Shown here in pieces: positions 10,831-21,403 of a stretch of DNA of 64,000 nt; within the stretch, counting starts at the first letter, position 1; each line of letters starts with the position of its first letter. The notes beneath the pieces were generated by a model, which searched no databases, had not been told where the DNA came from, and saw only the letters and a program-made list of their open reading frames with translations. This DNA comes from Tretioscincus oriximinensis. Taxonomy: Eukaryota > Chordata > Lepidosauria > Squamata > Gymnophthalmidae. A program made the position numbers and the translations under genes. The stretch is taken from contig JAJVDF010000965.1 of NCBI GenBank assembly GCA_022410635.1, forward strand, positions 142,553-206,552, written 5' to 3'.

Positions 10831-12013
10831 TGAATAGGCTTTTCAGTCATGAAATAAGAGGACAGGTCCTTTCCTGCATAGAAAACTGGTTAAAAGACAG
10901 GAAACGGGGGAGTAATAAATGGACAGTTCTGTGGATTGAAAGTTGTGAGAAGTGGAGTATCTCAGGGTCCATACTAGGACCTGTGCTTTTTAATATATTC
11001 ATAAATGATATGGCTGCTGGAAAAGCAAAATTTGCTGACAACACAAAACTGTTCAGAGTAGTAGAAACTGAAAGTGACTGTAAAGATCTTCAGAGAGAGA
11101 TTTTCAAAATGGGTTAATGGGCAACAAAGTGGCGAATGCAGTTCAATCTAAGCAAGTGCAGAGAATGCACATTGGGGCAAAGAACCCCACTTACTACTAT
11201 CAACTAATGGAGGCCAAACTTTCTGTCACAGGGAAAGGAATCTTGGCATGACCCAGTGTGAAGCAACAGTGAAAAAGACAAAATAAATGCTAGGGTTAAT
11301 TTGAAAGGGAATTGAAAATAGATCAACAAATGTCATTTTGCATCTTTATAAATTTATGGTGAGACCACATTTGGATATGGTATAAAATTCAGGTCACCAC
11401 ATCTTAGAAAAGATATTGTGGAATTGGAGAAGTTGCAAAAATGGGTAACAAGAATGATCAAGGGGCTGGAACACCTCCCTTATAAAATCAGGATGTAACA
11501 TCTAGCCCTTTTCAAGCTTGAAAGATGGCTTTTAAGAGGTTCTTTGATCAAGGTGTATAAAATTATGCACATGATGTATATAAGCTGAATAAATAAACAT
11601 CATTTTCCCTATCACAAACACTAGGACCAGGGGGCATTCCTTGAAGCTGATTGGCGAAAGAGTTAAGACAGGTAAGCCAAAGTACTTTTTTTTTTACCTA
11701 GAAGGTCATTGGTCTGTGGAATTTACTTCCAGAAAAGTGGTGGTAGATATCAACTTTAAAATAGGATAAGACAAATTCATAAAAGACCAGTATATTAGCT
11801 ATTAGGATTAACGTCTTAATAGTGCATCTAGGATAGAGCAAAAGGCAGTATTTCTGAAATACCATTTGCAGGAAATCGAGAATAGGTGAAGGTTTTTCCT
11901 TTTTCTGTTTGTGAGTGCCCAAGTGTAATTGGTGAGCCACTGTTTGAGACTGAATGCTAGACTAGATGAGTTGTGGCCCAATTCAGCATGGGTCTTCTTA
12001 CATTCTTATGTAC
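10831..12013 (+). mobile_element. CR1-type LINE, 3' piece of a split copy
   Basis: Resumes the RT region interrupted at 10233 and runs to the family's 3' end near 12013 (GTCTTCTTACATTCTTATG). In order it has degraded GVSQGPILGPVLF-like and FADNTKLF-like blocks near 10950-11050, the AAGAATGATCAAGGGGCTGG block near 11450, and a divergent 3' UTR from 11740. Many frameshifts and stops make it non-functional. It is about 1.25 kb long without the insertion and lacks the endonuclease half. Confidence 0.75.
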
Positions 12014-12360
12014 ATGCACCTTATAACTCTTTCCAGGCAGCAAGCAAATTTATATTCTGATGAAAAATCTGTAATTGTTTGATCTCTGCTGACATTGTTT
12101 CACTTAACACCATTTCCTCAACCAAAATGTCAATAAAATGCAAATATCACTCATAACTGCCTTCAAAACCTCTCAAAATGGCACTAGGGATACAGATATN
12201 GTTAATGTTAAAATAATGTTCTCAGTAATCTCAATTGCAGTTTGCAAACTGGGTCTTTATTTAGTAGTAGATAAAGATTAAACATTCAAGATTTGCAGAA
12301 TTTTGTTTTAGGGCAACAGAGAGTTGCAGATGAGTGCCTAGTCTAATCTCTTATCTGATC
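12014..12360. other. No recognised feature
   Basis: AT-rich sequence; no coding or repeat signal that I can name. Confidence 0.5.
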
Positions 12361-12438
12361 TGTTCTAGTTTCTGATATATGTGGAGGTCTTCAATGTTAC
12401 CATTGAGGACCTCCACATGTATATCAGAAACTAGAACA
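12361..12438. repeat. Long near-perfect hairpin (78 bp)
   Basis: TGTTCTAGTTTCTGATAT at 12361 pairs with ATATCAGAAACTAGAACA ending at 12438. The pairing continues through TGTGGAGGTC / GACCTCCACA and CAATG / CATTG, leaving a loop of a few bases. The only clear breaks are a 2-base bulge and one mismatch. It could be a small MITE or an inverted duplication. Confidence 0.8.
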
Positions 12439-13128
12439 ATATTGCACAGGAGCTGTGCGTATTGGAATAAAATAAAATCATTTATCATCCAGATAAGCAA
12501 ATCTGTATCAACAATAGCACTTAATTATTAGTTACACCTATTAGTCACGTTTATTGTCCTATCACTGCATGATTTCAATTCAGTTGTTGCTACTGACTTT
12601 AGGGCCTTGGAAACATTATGTTAAAGGAATTTGTTATTCCTTAGATTTTAAAATGGAACTGCTCCTTCTTGGTCACATAAGGAAGGCACCAAGGTAACTT
12701 TTGACACCTTCAGTGAGGTATTGTTATTTAAAGCAAAGGCCCAAAGAGCTTCCCTCGAGAACAGGAAAACCTTGCCCTCAGAACACCTTGGATCTGGTAA
12801 TAGGACCGCATAATGGTCAATGGAGTATGCTATAGATGAAAACGGAGACAGAACACTAGGAGGCTGTAAGGTTTATGTATAGACTTTTATATTAATCTGA
12901 ATGTTAGCCATTTTGCAAAAGGCTTTTTTTTCCTTGTTGTCCAGGAAAGAATGTAGGCCAAGGTTGTTTGAGAAACATACCAGAGCTGTTACTATAACTT
13001 TTAGAGAGGATTTCAGCTTCCAACACACAGCTGCCAAAAAGCTTGTGATCCAAAGACACAGTAGCAGAGTCTACTTGGTATTTACAAATTAGCAGGGATA
13101 ACTTGCTCAAAGTGATAACACCTGAACG
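12439..13128. other. No recognised gene
   Basis: Unrecognised AT-rich sequence. Overlapping open frames at 12901-13092 (plus) and 12904-13194 (minus) have no domain. Confidence 0.5.
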
Positions 13129-13995
13129 CAGGGCTGGATTTAGGATATATGATGCTCCTGGACTGCAAAAAAGTGTACGTCCCCCAAAAAACACTTCTAG
13201 GCAGGACAGGACGTGATGTCACCTCTGGGGCGGGACAGGAAATGATGTCATTCNGGGTGCCATTCCCGGAAACAGATTCCGGAAGTGACATCATTTGTGG
13301 TGTCACTTCAGTCCAGGCCACCATTTCCAGAAGTGACATCACAAATGCTTTTACTTCCGGCCCCAACATATTTCCTGTATGATTACTGATAAAATGTATA
13401 AGATTCTAATGCAGCTCCCAGCCCAATGAATACACATCATGTAAATGTGTAAGTCAAAAATTTATATATTATTCTGAATACAAAAATATGGTAAATAGTA
13501 AAGTGCTATTCAGTCCTAGTTCACATAACAGGGTTTTTCTTCTTTTTTTNAAACATCTCAGTTTTGGAAAAAAAACCCTTTTTTCTCACTTTTGCACTTG
13601 CAAATGCATTTATCACTTCCTCAAAATCAAGACTAACAGTGATATTTGATTCTATAGTGAGCACCCCAAGGTTAACCAGTCGTTCTTGAATCTGCAATGT
13701 CCTTAGATAGTTCTTAATTCATAGATTTGTAGAAGCAGCACAGAAAAGCAGGCAGAAATGCAACTAAGAACTATACTGCCGGAAACAAAGATGCTGCCGG
13801 AAGCAGCACAGAAAAGCAGGCAGAAATGTGGTGTCTGGGACATGCGCAGTACATGCCTATTGCTGCTGGGACATATCCAGTAGACGTGACAGGAAAAAAT
13901 TTAAATGGCTGCCAATTTGCCGCCTCCAATAAACGGCCACCCACCTGGTGCCCTGGGCTTTAGCCCCCTTTGCCCACTTCGAAGATCCGACTCTG
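13129..13995 (+). mobile_element. Non-autonomous hAT-like element, 867 bp
   Basis: The left end is CAGGGCTGGATTTAGG and the reverse-complemented right end is CAGAGTCGGATCTTCG. Flanks CCTGAACG (13121-13128) and CTTGAATG (13996-14003) are 8 bp with two transitions, as expected for an aged hAT duplication. Inside are CRE/ETS-like repeats (13200-13365), an AT-rich middle, and two 68-bp units around 13735-13830. There is no transposase frame, so it would depend on an enzyme supplied elsewhere. Confidence 0.65.
13200..13365. repeat. GTGATGTCA / GGAAGTGACATCA repeat cluster
   Basis: Five blocks pair a TGATGTCA or TGACATCA core with a neighbouring GGAAGT/ACTTCC or AGGAAA word (near 13212, 13241, 13281, 13334 and 13362). 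Orientation flips between the left and right halves. The cores are CRE/ATF-like and ETS-like; regulatory activity is only a possibility. Confidence 0.55.
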
Positions 13996-14079
13996 CTTGA
14001 ATGTGAGCTACAAGTTCTGTGCTATAGACTTAATTTGCTGAAATTGATGTCAGCTGATTAGAAAGCAGGGGGGGGGCAA

Positions 14080-14395
14080 TGAGTGAAGAAGAAGAACTGG
14101 GTTCTTATACCCTGCTTTTCTCACCTTTCAAAGGGACTCAAAGCGGCTTTCAANGGTGTTTTTGCCCGAAGGCTTACATTCTATCTTCCCCAACAGGCTC
14201 TTGGTGGTTCCCATGTATCTATTTGCAGTCAGTTGCAATTTCTTGCAATTCATGCTTTCGAATAGCTGGGTTGGCTAGAGCTACAGGCTAGAGGAAGGTG
14301 CTCAGCCCTCCCCATGTCCCACACAGGGCTTCNAAACCCCATCTCCCAGGCGAGAGACGGATTCCTTAGCAACTGAGCTATCTGTGCCTGCCAGT
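14080..14395 (-). mobile_element. GAA-tailed tRNA-derived SINE
   Basis: Minus strand: ATAGCTCAGTTGCTAAGGAA (A-box region), a B-box region around GGGGTTT and GAAGCCCTG, CCAACCCAGCTATT, TTGCAATTCATG-type body words reversed, GAGTCCCTTTGAAAGGTGAG, GGGTATAAGAACCCAG and a (TTC)n end. Length is about 315 bp including the tail, close to the other complete copies at 47332 and 61708. Confidence 0.85.
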
Positions 14396-14399
14396 TAAT

Positions 14400-15072
14400 C
14401 TGATGATTTACCAGTCATGTATGTTTTATGCTACTTTGCTGAACGCTTTGCTGAATACCAGATATGAAGATGATTTTTCTAATCTTTTCTTTTAATTTTG
14501 TTATATTTTGAAACCGCAAGCTGCCTTCCATATGGAATGAAATTTTGAATGCTTTATTTCCTGAACTTTGTGCATTTTTATAACTCTTGGACTGAGATAT
14601 TTTGGAAGTTTTGAGTGTCCACGTTACGAAGGAAAGATTCTACTGTTGAGGGCCAGAGATTCTCAGAGTCATTTTACATGGCGATGCATCAGATGAGTAG
14701 ATATCCAGCCTTCATTTTTGCAAACTGAGATTTTATATATAAAATGACCAATATTAAATTACCTTGTTTTCAGAAACAACTCTCTCAAAAAGAGTGATTA
14801 ATTATGTCCTATGGAGTCTGGAGTTATCTAAGAAAAGTATCTCCAAAAAAAGGCATCTGAAGAAGTATACATGTCTACAAAAGTTCATACCACCTGCCTT
14901 CCTCTTGTTAATCTCCAAGTGCTTGTTTCTGGACTTTCTACTAAGGATAGAAATCAGTTTAATGGAGGAGAAATGAGGTGTGCTGGGTACTTCCATTTCT
15001 TGGTCATAGTCCTTTTTTAAAAAATGCATTTCACATAATCATAACTAATTTTATTATTATCTGCAAAATTCT
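14400..15072. other. No recognised gene
   Basis: AT-rich sequence. Frames at 14764-14976, 14802-15029 and 14978-15166 overlap on both strands and carry no domain; the last runs into an L2 tail. Confidence 0.5.
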
Positions 15073-15478
15073 ATTATTATTTATTTATTTATTTACATTT
15101 TTATACCGCCTTATACCGGTAGGTCTCAGGGCGGTTAACAATAAAACCATCATTTTAACACATTAAAAACAGCCTTTTCTAAAAATGGGGAGGAGACAGT
15201 AGTTTTCTAGCCAAAGGCCAGGCCAAAGAGGTGCGTCTTTAAGAATTTTCTGAAAGTGCACACAGATGGTGATTGACGCACCTCAAGGGGGAGACTATTC
15301 CATAGTCTGGGGGCTGCCACAGAGAAGGCCCTATTCCGGGTTCCCTCTCTGCCACTGAGGGTGGTAGTACAGTGAGGAGGGCCTCCCCTGCAGACCTTAG
15401 GACACGAGCAGGCTCATATGGGAGAAGGCGTTCCTTTAGATATTTGGGGCCCAAGTTATGTAAGGCTTTAAAGGTTAG
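15073..15478 (-). mobile_element. L2-type LINE 3' end
   Basis: Read on the minus strand it ends in an AAATAAATAAATAA tail after GCCCTGAGACCTACCGGTAT. Upstream is the C-terminal ORF2 block with LGPKYLKERLLPYEPARVLR, RSAGEALL and a serine-rich end. An internal frameshift separates this from the LWNSLPLEVR-type segment. It parallels the 57.5-kb copy and is 5'-truncated near 15478. Confidence 0.85.
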
Positions 15479-15926
15479 AGTTAAGGTTAGACCTAAAGTT
15501 TTCCATATACAAAATATTAAATGGGGGTTGGGGTGTTTCTGTACTAGATGTACCTCGGAATAGAGACTTAGTAATCCAAATACTCGTGTAAACTAGTAGG
15601 GTCTACTAGAATCTGCATCTGCATGAAATTAATCACCATAATCCAGGCTATAACTCTGAATAAGGACCAGGACATCTAATATTGCTTCCCCAGTCTTCAG
15701 AGCATATCTCTTTCTAGAGTACAATGAAAGAAATAGGAGCCAGTGTTTAAATGACTACCATTTTATGTGTTTGCTTGTTCAATGGATTCTAGTGACTTTA
15801 CAAAACAGTGCTGTGCGTTGTTTATAGGTGTGCAATTCTCATTATAAAAATATTCATATCCCTCACTCTTTGACCTGTTTCCTCAGCCTTCATAAATATT
15901 TTGTAGCATAACCCAAAGTTGATGAA
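15479..15926. other. No recognised gene
   Basis: Possibly more of an old element next to the L2 end, but nothing can be named with confidence. Confidence 0.4.
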
Positions 15927-16165
15927 CATAAGAAGAGCCGTACTGGATCAAGCCACAGCCCATCAAGTCCAGCATTCTGTGTCACAAGGAGACCCACCAG
16001 ATGCACCTGGGCAGTCCAAACAGAGGAAAGCAAAATATGCTCCTGTTCATGACTCCCTGCAAATGGTATTTCAGGAGTCCTGCCTGTTACTCCATCCCGG
16101 AGACAACATCCAGACATCCATCCTAGTATCCATTTATACCCTTGGTGTCCATAAACCTGTCTATA
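15927..16165 (-). mobile_element. CR1-type LINE 3' UTR
   Basis: Plus strand shows AACATAAGAAGAGCC at its left edge, CCACAGCCCATCAAGTCCAG, CACCAGATGCACCTGGGCAG and CTGCAAATGGTATTTCAGG, ending in AAACCTGTCTAT. This is the reverse complement of the 26220-26489 segment. A further ATAAGAAGAGCCATACT at 16171 repeats the terminus, suggesting a second very short end. Confidence 0.9.
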
Positions 16166-16189
16166 AGATCATAAGAAGAGCCATACTCA

Positions 16190-17785
16190 AGAAGATGGTC
16201 TTGAGACATGTCAGTTACTTAAAAGGAAGTATCAAATTGGAAATGAATGCTTGCTTTAAGTAATGTCATTCATTAAGTGATTTGTCTCAGAGAAATGTTC
16301 AGCAAGACGTTTCTTAATACTAGGAAACCTTAGTGCACCAAATGAAAGTGAAGATTCTATTGCATTATTGATTCCTCGATATGGAATGAGGAACAAGTCC
16401 CTACCATAAAGCTTGTATAGATTCTACACAGATTAATTCATCAGCCTTTCTTTAATGAATATTGAAATATTTGGTCACAGAGTTCTATGATAAAAAAAGA
16501 ATAAGGGTATGGGCTGTAATTCCATATGCATTAGAGGATGATGACTGCCATATACAACGAAGATTGCATCTATTTTCTAGAGGCTTCCTAGAAATCCACT
16601 TTTAAAAGCTCAGAAGATCAATGCTTCTAAAATAAGACTGCCAGGTAAATCCCTGCCATATATTCCAGATAAATCACAATTTGAATAGTAGCCAGTAGAT
16701 AATATATTCAAATTTCTTTTACGTATGAAATAACAAGGTGCATCTAATTTATACAGTGTTTTCCTTCATTGTTAAAAAATTTGTTTGCTCACAGCACAGG
16801 AGCTCAGACTGATTGGCTGGAGATTCGGTCCTTGGGGAAGGTAGAAGAACCCACGAAGGCTGGAGAGCAGGGTAGCAGGAGATCAAAACCGTTATCCTCC
16901 TTTTTCCCTATTTTTTCCCGAAGCTGACCGTAGAAAAGGCAGGACCTCCAGCTGTTCAGCAAGAGCTCAGTTGGAGCTCACAGTAGCCTTTGAGCGGACA
17001 CTAAAACAGGGCTGAATAAAGTAGAAAACAGCAAAGGGAATCACTATTCCACATGGCTGCTTTTTGCACTCATTTTTTCCTCTCATGAGAACAATAAGGA
17101 ACTAAAATATCACAACAGCATCCTATAAAATCCCACATCACCAGAAAAAAGAGGATGACAATAACCTAAACTTGCATCTAAGGTGCTTTGCTAGCCTATT
17201 CTACTTTGTATAAATATGATGCCGACAAAAGATGCAGGCTTAGATTTGATGAATTTGCTTGCAATGAATAAAAATCTAGTCGAAACGTCTGCCTGGTAAT
17301 CATATAGGCTTCAGCAATATCCAGCAATCTTCTTTTTCACCGATGAAATCCCTACTAAGTGGCTGTGAGGTTAAGAAGTCAACGGAGATCTGTCAATTGA
17401 TGGTAATTGCTGATGTAACTCATTAGTGCCAAGAACCATTTTATTCTGCTCTGGAATTGCTTGTAATCCACACTGTCCTAGAGGTCTTATGATGAAGTAA
17501 AGGAACTGAAAGCACTTGAGAAAACTCAGGTGCTTACTATATCACAGATGTAAGTGACCATTTGGTGTATCCCAAACAATACGTGCTTTATTTTTCCAAC
17601 CTGAGTCTCTTTAATATAAAATTATTTGGCAGTAGGATGCTAAATCTTGTTGTCAAAATGCTTGGAGCTTTAGGAGATCAGGAGTCATATTGCCTTGCTG
17701 GACAGGAATTTAAATGNCTACATAGACATTCCAGCACTTCAAAAACTCATATAACAGTTTTATTTCAACATGGATTCAAATAATG
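16190..17785. other. No recognised gene
   Basis: Mostly AT-rich. A GC-richer island at about 16795-17000 contains GAGCTC-rich words but no coding or repeat signature I can name. Confidence 0.5.
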
Positions 17786-17789
17786 TTTC

Positions 17790-17945
17790 CCTATTGTTCT
17801 CATTGACACATGGAAGGACTAGAAACAATGGGATGAAACTGCAGGGGAGTAGATTTAGATTAGAGATAAAAAAAATTCTTTCTAACAGTCAGGATGATAA
17901 ACCGGTGGAACAGTTTGCCACAGGAGGTGGTAAGTGTTTTTGAAT
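17790..17945 (+). mobile_element. CR1-type LINE fragment (ORF2 C-terminus)
   Basis: The plus strand carries a degraded CR1 block equivalent to the residues following the RT. In translation it has the pattern K-L-Q-G-S-R-F-R-L-E-I, then a V-E-Q-F-A-type segment. It differs in subfamily from the 26-kb copy and points toward the oppositely oriented CR1 that begins about 17950. Confidence 0.5.
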
Positions 17946-17971
17946 TTATTGAAAAGCAGNGGTGCCAGTAC

Positions 17972-18334
17972 TTACCCCTGTGGCACACTAGTTTTCAACT
18001 CTTTCCACCCAGAGAACTGTCCATTTATTATTACCCTCTGCATTCTGTCTTTTAGACAGTTTCCAATCCAGGACAGGATGCGTCCTCTTATTCCATGATT
18101 GTGGAGCTTTTGCAGGAGCCTTTGATAAGGAATTTTATCAAAAGCCTTCTGAAAGTCTAGAGAGACAATATCAACTGGATCACCTTTATCCTCATATTTA
18201 CTATCACTCTCAAAAGATTCTAACAAGTTTGTAAGGCATGATTTACCTTTGCAGAAGCCATGCTGAATAACATTCAGCAATGCATGCTTCACCATGTGTT
18301 TAGTAATTTTATCCTTGATTATGGTTCCCAACAC
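17972..18334 (-). pseudogene. CR1 ORF2 reverse transcriptase fragment
   Basis: This fragment would encode fingers and palm of the CR1 reverse transcriptase, which copies LINE RNA at the target site. Residues about 24-45 contain QHGFCKGKSCLTNLLE, and residues 54-66 contain DIVSLDFQKAFDK, with the motif A aspartate kept. After this come HGIRGRILSWI and a terminal VPQG (RT motif B start). The catalytic Y/F-A-D-D motif C should follow but is not present because the element stops. The frame is open for 120 codons, so decay here is modest compared with the copy at 10-12 kb. The methionine at 18334 is incidental, and upstream sequence continues the protein with breaks. Confidence 0.8.
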
Positions 18335-18639
18335 TTTACCTGGAACAGATGTTAAACTNGTTGGTCTAAACTTCCAGGATCCTTTTTTTGAAGATTNGTG
18401 CTACATTTGCTACCCTCCAATCAACTGGTACAATGCCTTATCTTAAGGAATGATTAAATATTTTGGCTAAAAGTTGAGAAATTTTACATCTGAGTTCTTC
18501 AAGAATTCTGAGTTGAATGCCATCTGACCTCCTCAGGCCAGCAAGGACCTCCTCCCTTGTTATATCTGCTCAGTTTAATTCCTCTGGTGCTGCTCCTGAA
18601 AAGACTAAATCTGTTGCAGAAATATACCCTCTTTCCTCT

Positions 18640-19134
18640 TTAGTGAAAACTGAGGCAAAATAAATCATTTAATCCCTGCGCAATCTCCATGTCCTCCTTG
18701 ATTATTCCCTTCTGTTCACTGCTGTCTAGTGGTCTGACTACTTTTCTGGTAGGATTATTGTTTTTGAAGGATTTAAAGAAGTTATTATTATTTCCTTTAA
18801 CATTCTTTGCAATCTGCTCCTCAAAGTTCCTCTTGGCATTCCTTGCTTTAATCTTGCATTTGTTCTGCCACAGTTTTTGCTCTCTTCTGTTCTTCTCACT
18901 AGAATAAGACTTCCACTTTTTAAATGTGTTTCTCTTACTTCTAAATACTTCCCTTATCATACTGGTAAGTCTTACAGGTAGAACCCTATTTGAGCCTCCA
19001 ATATTGTATTTGTAAACTATTTCCATGCCTTTTGAAAGGATTGGACTATCCTTGCTTTCCCTTTTAATTTTCTTTTTACCATTGGAAAATTTACTTGTGT
19101 AAGAACTTCTTGATGACTTTATATCCATGTTCAA
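18640..19134 (-). pseudogene. CR1 ORF2 linker between endonuclease and RT
   Basis: A 164-codon open frame, rich in lysine, asparagine and serine. It contains ARNAKRNFEEQIAKNVKGN and FFKSFKNN near residues 98-125, matching the conserved region that joins endonuclease and RT in CR1 proteins. This is a structural linker with no catalytic residues. It is separated from the RT fragment by about 300 bp containing two ambiguous bases and frame breaks. The open length partly reflects low-complexity basic codons. Confidence 0.7.
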
Positions 19135-19249
19135 GTTGAAGGTTAATGTGTTATGGTCACTTTTCTATAGGATCAGTTACAATTAAATCCTGTTCATTAC
19201 ATAGAACTAAGTTCATGATTCCCTTGGCCTGGTTCTACAATCACCTGCT

Positions 19250-19444
19250 CTAGGAAGCTATCAGCAGGTCTAAGAATTTTATTTCTTTTTCATGAGTACA
19301 ACAAGAATTTACCCAGTCTATATGGGGATAGTTGAAGTCCCCCATTATGACTACCTTTCCCTTTTTGGAAGCTTCAATGATCTTATGTTCCAAATGAGTA
19401 TCACCTTCAGGTGTTTGATTAGGGGGCTGGTAGCATACTTCCAA
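19250..19444 (-). pseudogene. CR1 ORF2 endonuclease fragment
   Basis: The frame includes VCYQPPNQTPEGD and VVIMGDFNYPHIDW. The G-D-F-N segment is a hallmark of apurinic/apyrimidinic-type endonucleases in CR1 LINEs, which nick the target to prime reverse transcription. Only the middle-to-late part of the domain is readable. The N-terminal asparagine and glutamate motifs were not identified upstream of 19450, so the copy is 5'-truncated or too degraded there. Linker and RT follow in the expected order on the same strand. Confidence 0.8.
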
Positions 19445-19450
19445 TATTAG

Positions 19451-20631
19451 ACTTGTTTTCTGATCTGTTAATGTTATTCATAGTGTGGTTGGGTTAGTTT
19501 TACCTGGAAATTCCAGTTCACAGGATTCACTCCCTTCTTTAATGTATAAGATTTATATGCACTTCTCTGGTGCAAGTTCAGCCCAGCATGTTTGTGAGAA
19601 ACCACAGGTTGCTCATTACAGCTTGTATACTACAGTCTAATTCTCCTAATACAATATTATGCACATAAATCTATTCCTCAGTAACTGCATTAATATTTAC
19701 TCTTTCTTGAACTAGATGCTGTCTAGCTCCTGCCAGCTTTCCTCCAGTATTTTCTGGACTGTGGCACTTTGATTTGTGCAACATAATAAACCATGACTGT
19801 CAGGTTATTTTAAGGTTCACTTCCAATCCTTGGAGTGTATTAAATTCCTGGAAGACCTATGCAAGCGAAAAGAAGTGCCATTTCTCTGCAGCCTCTCATA
19901 TTAAAGNTTGCCTGATCCAGTTGTTTCCTTCTCTGATGCCAACAGCCTTCCTGCATCAATTGTGGTACTATACTTTTAATTTTCCTCCCTGACAAATCTC
20001 AACTAGATATTCATGCCTCTGATGCCAACAGTTCTTTTGCCAAGGTTTTAGTTATCTTTCTTTTCAGCTCCAGAGGNAATTCCAATTAGGTTCCTCATTC
20101 TCTGCTGCAGAGTTCCACATTAGATCTCAACTTCTTTGCCAACTGTGTACTTCTGCATTCACATTCACCACTCAACCTGGTTAGAAATAATTATGAGACA
20201 CTCTTCTTCCTCGTGTATTTTGCAAATGAATTCCCATCTTCAGTGTATGAGAAGGTGTTACCATCTTAGTTGTCATAGGCTTAGGGTTACACTGATGTGT
20301 TTTAATATTGTGCCCTGGTGATGTTTCAGCATTACAGCTTGTGGGAAACCTATTTCTAGATGGAGGAAGGTGGCATAAGTAAACAGTATTTTTGTAATGT
20401 AGTCTGTGGAATGCCCTTGCCTGGAATGTAACTGAGTACTGATGGCTATTATCTGTGTGATGCTAGTTTCAAACATGATGTATATGGCTTTTCAAATTGC
20501 CTACATCCCTTAGAGCTATGGTGGTGCAAGATGTTTAGAGGAATGATGGTACAAGAGGTTAAGAACTTCACTGTTTCTCCTGGCCTTAATTTCAACCAAC
20601 CCTATAGTTCAAAAGCAAAGAAATTTGCAAG
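19451..20631. other. No recognised gene
   Basis: May include more degraded CR1 near 19451-19560. The rest is unrecognised; frames at 19774-19992, 20136-20321 and 20273-20476 have no domain. Confidence 0.45.
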
Positions 20632-20705
20632 TAGAATTATATAGTTGGAAGGGACCTCCAGGGTCATCGGATCCAACCCCTTGCTCAATAAATGAGTCCC
20701 ACCAC
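20632..20705 (-). mobile_element. CR1 3' end fragment (classic GGAAGGGACC type)
   Basis: Reads AGTTGGAAGGGACCTCCAGG, GTCATCGGATCCAACCCC and TTGCTCAATAAATGAG. This is the reverse complement of the well-known amniote CR1 terminal region. It belongs to a different CR1 subfamily from the copies ending in CTTATGTTC. Confidence 0.75.
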
Positions 20706-21009
20706 AACATGATGGGATAGAGTAAGCCTTTGAGTAAAAAATAACTTTGTAAGCCACTAATGACTTGCATTGAAAGAATACATTATCATTTAAATCAATG
20801 AAGATGTTCAACTGGATTCATAAAGCGACTTAAAGTAGTGTCCTATCCTCCAGTGACTTGTATAGTGATAACAATTCTCCATGTAAGTCAACCCAAAGCA
20901 AGTCACTCCTCAGATTTCTATTGAAGCTAATTGTGGACTATATGTCAGGAACAGATTGTGACCCTGGATAAAGAGACCTAGGAAAGTACTACTTATTTAG
21001 GGAGTGATC
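20706..21009. other. No recognised feature
   Basis: Short unrecognised sequence between a CR1 end and a Harbinger-like element. Confidence 0.5.
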
Positions 21010-21012
21010 TTA

Positions 21013-21400
21013 GGTTGCATGCACACAGAATATTTCTAACTCGAACGGAGCGAGACAAGGAAGACTGCAGCACATGTGTTAAGTGTCGTTGAGCAGTTGT
21101 CCCGCAGTAAACACCATTTATCCCGGAATAAACTAGAGAGCCCCTGTCCTTTCACGTCTGTGACTTTGCATGTGCACATATTTGACGTGAGAGGATGAAA
21201 CAACCGAGAGCGTGGCAGTTTTTTCCATAGGCTGCTGCAAGTAATTAAAAAAAAAGCCTTGGGCTGCGTGCGATGAGATTGAGGAGCGATGTAAGGCATT
21301 GGCCACTGAATATAGACTTTTGTGTGCACAGACACGCGATTGCTATATTCCAGGATATAATTTTATTCCGGTTTTTACGTCATGGTGTGCACACACAGCC
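21013..21400. mobile_element. PIF/Harbinger-like MITE, 388 bp
   Basis: Flanked by TTA on both sides (21010-21012 and 21401-21403). Ends are GGTTGCATGCACACA and, reverse-complemented, GGCTGTGTGTGCACA. A subterminal block GCTATATTCCAGGATATAA with TTTATTCCGG also occurs near the right end of the 24205 element. No transposase frame is present. The TTA duplication and GG-start termini fit PIF/Harbinger. Confidence 0.65.
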
Positions 21401-21403
21401 TTA

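Larger units (their letters stand above)
17950..19450 (-). mobile_element. CR1-type LINE, endonuclease to RT, 3' half missing
   Basis: Reading the minus strand, the order is endonuclease end (19250-19444), linker (18640-19134) and RT (17972-18334), the canonical CR1 ORF2 order. It stops at the PQG motif near 17972, so RT motifs C onward and the 3' UTR are absent. Losing the 3' half is unusual for a LINE and implies later deletion or rearrangement at the junction with the plus-strand CR1 piece. Confidence 0.8.
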
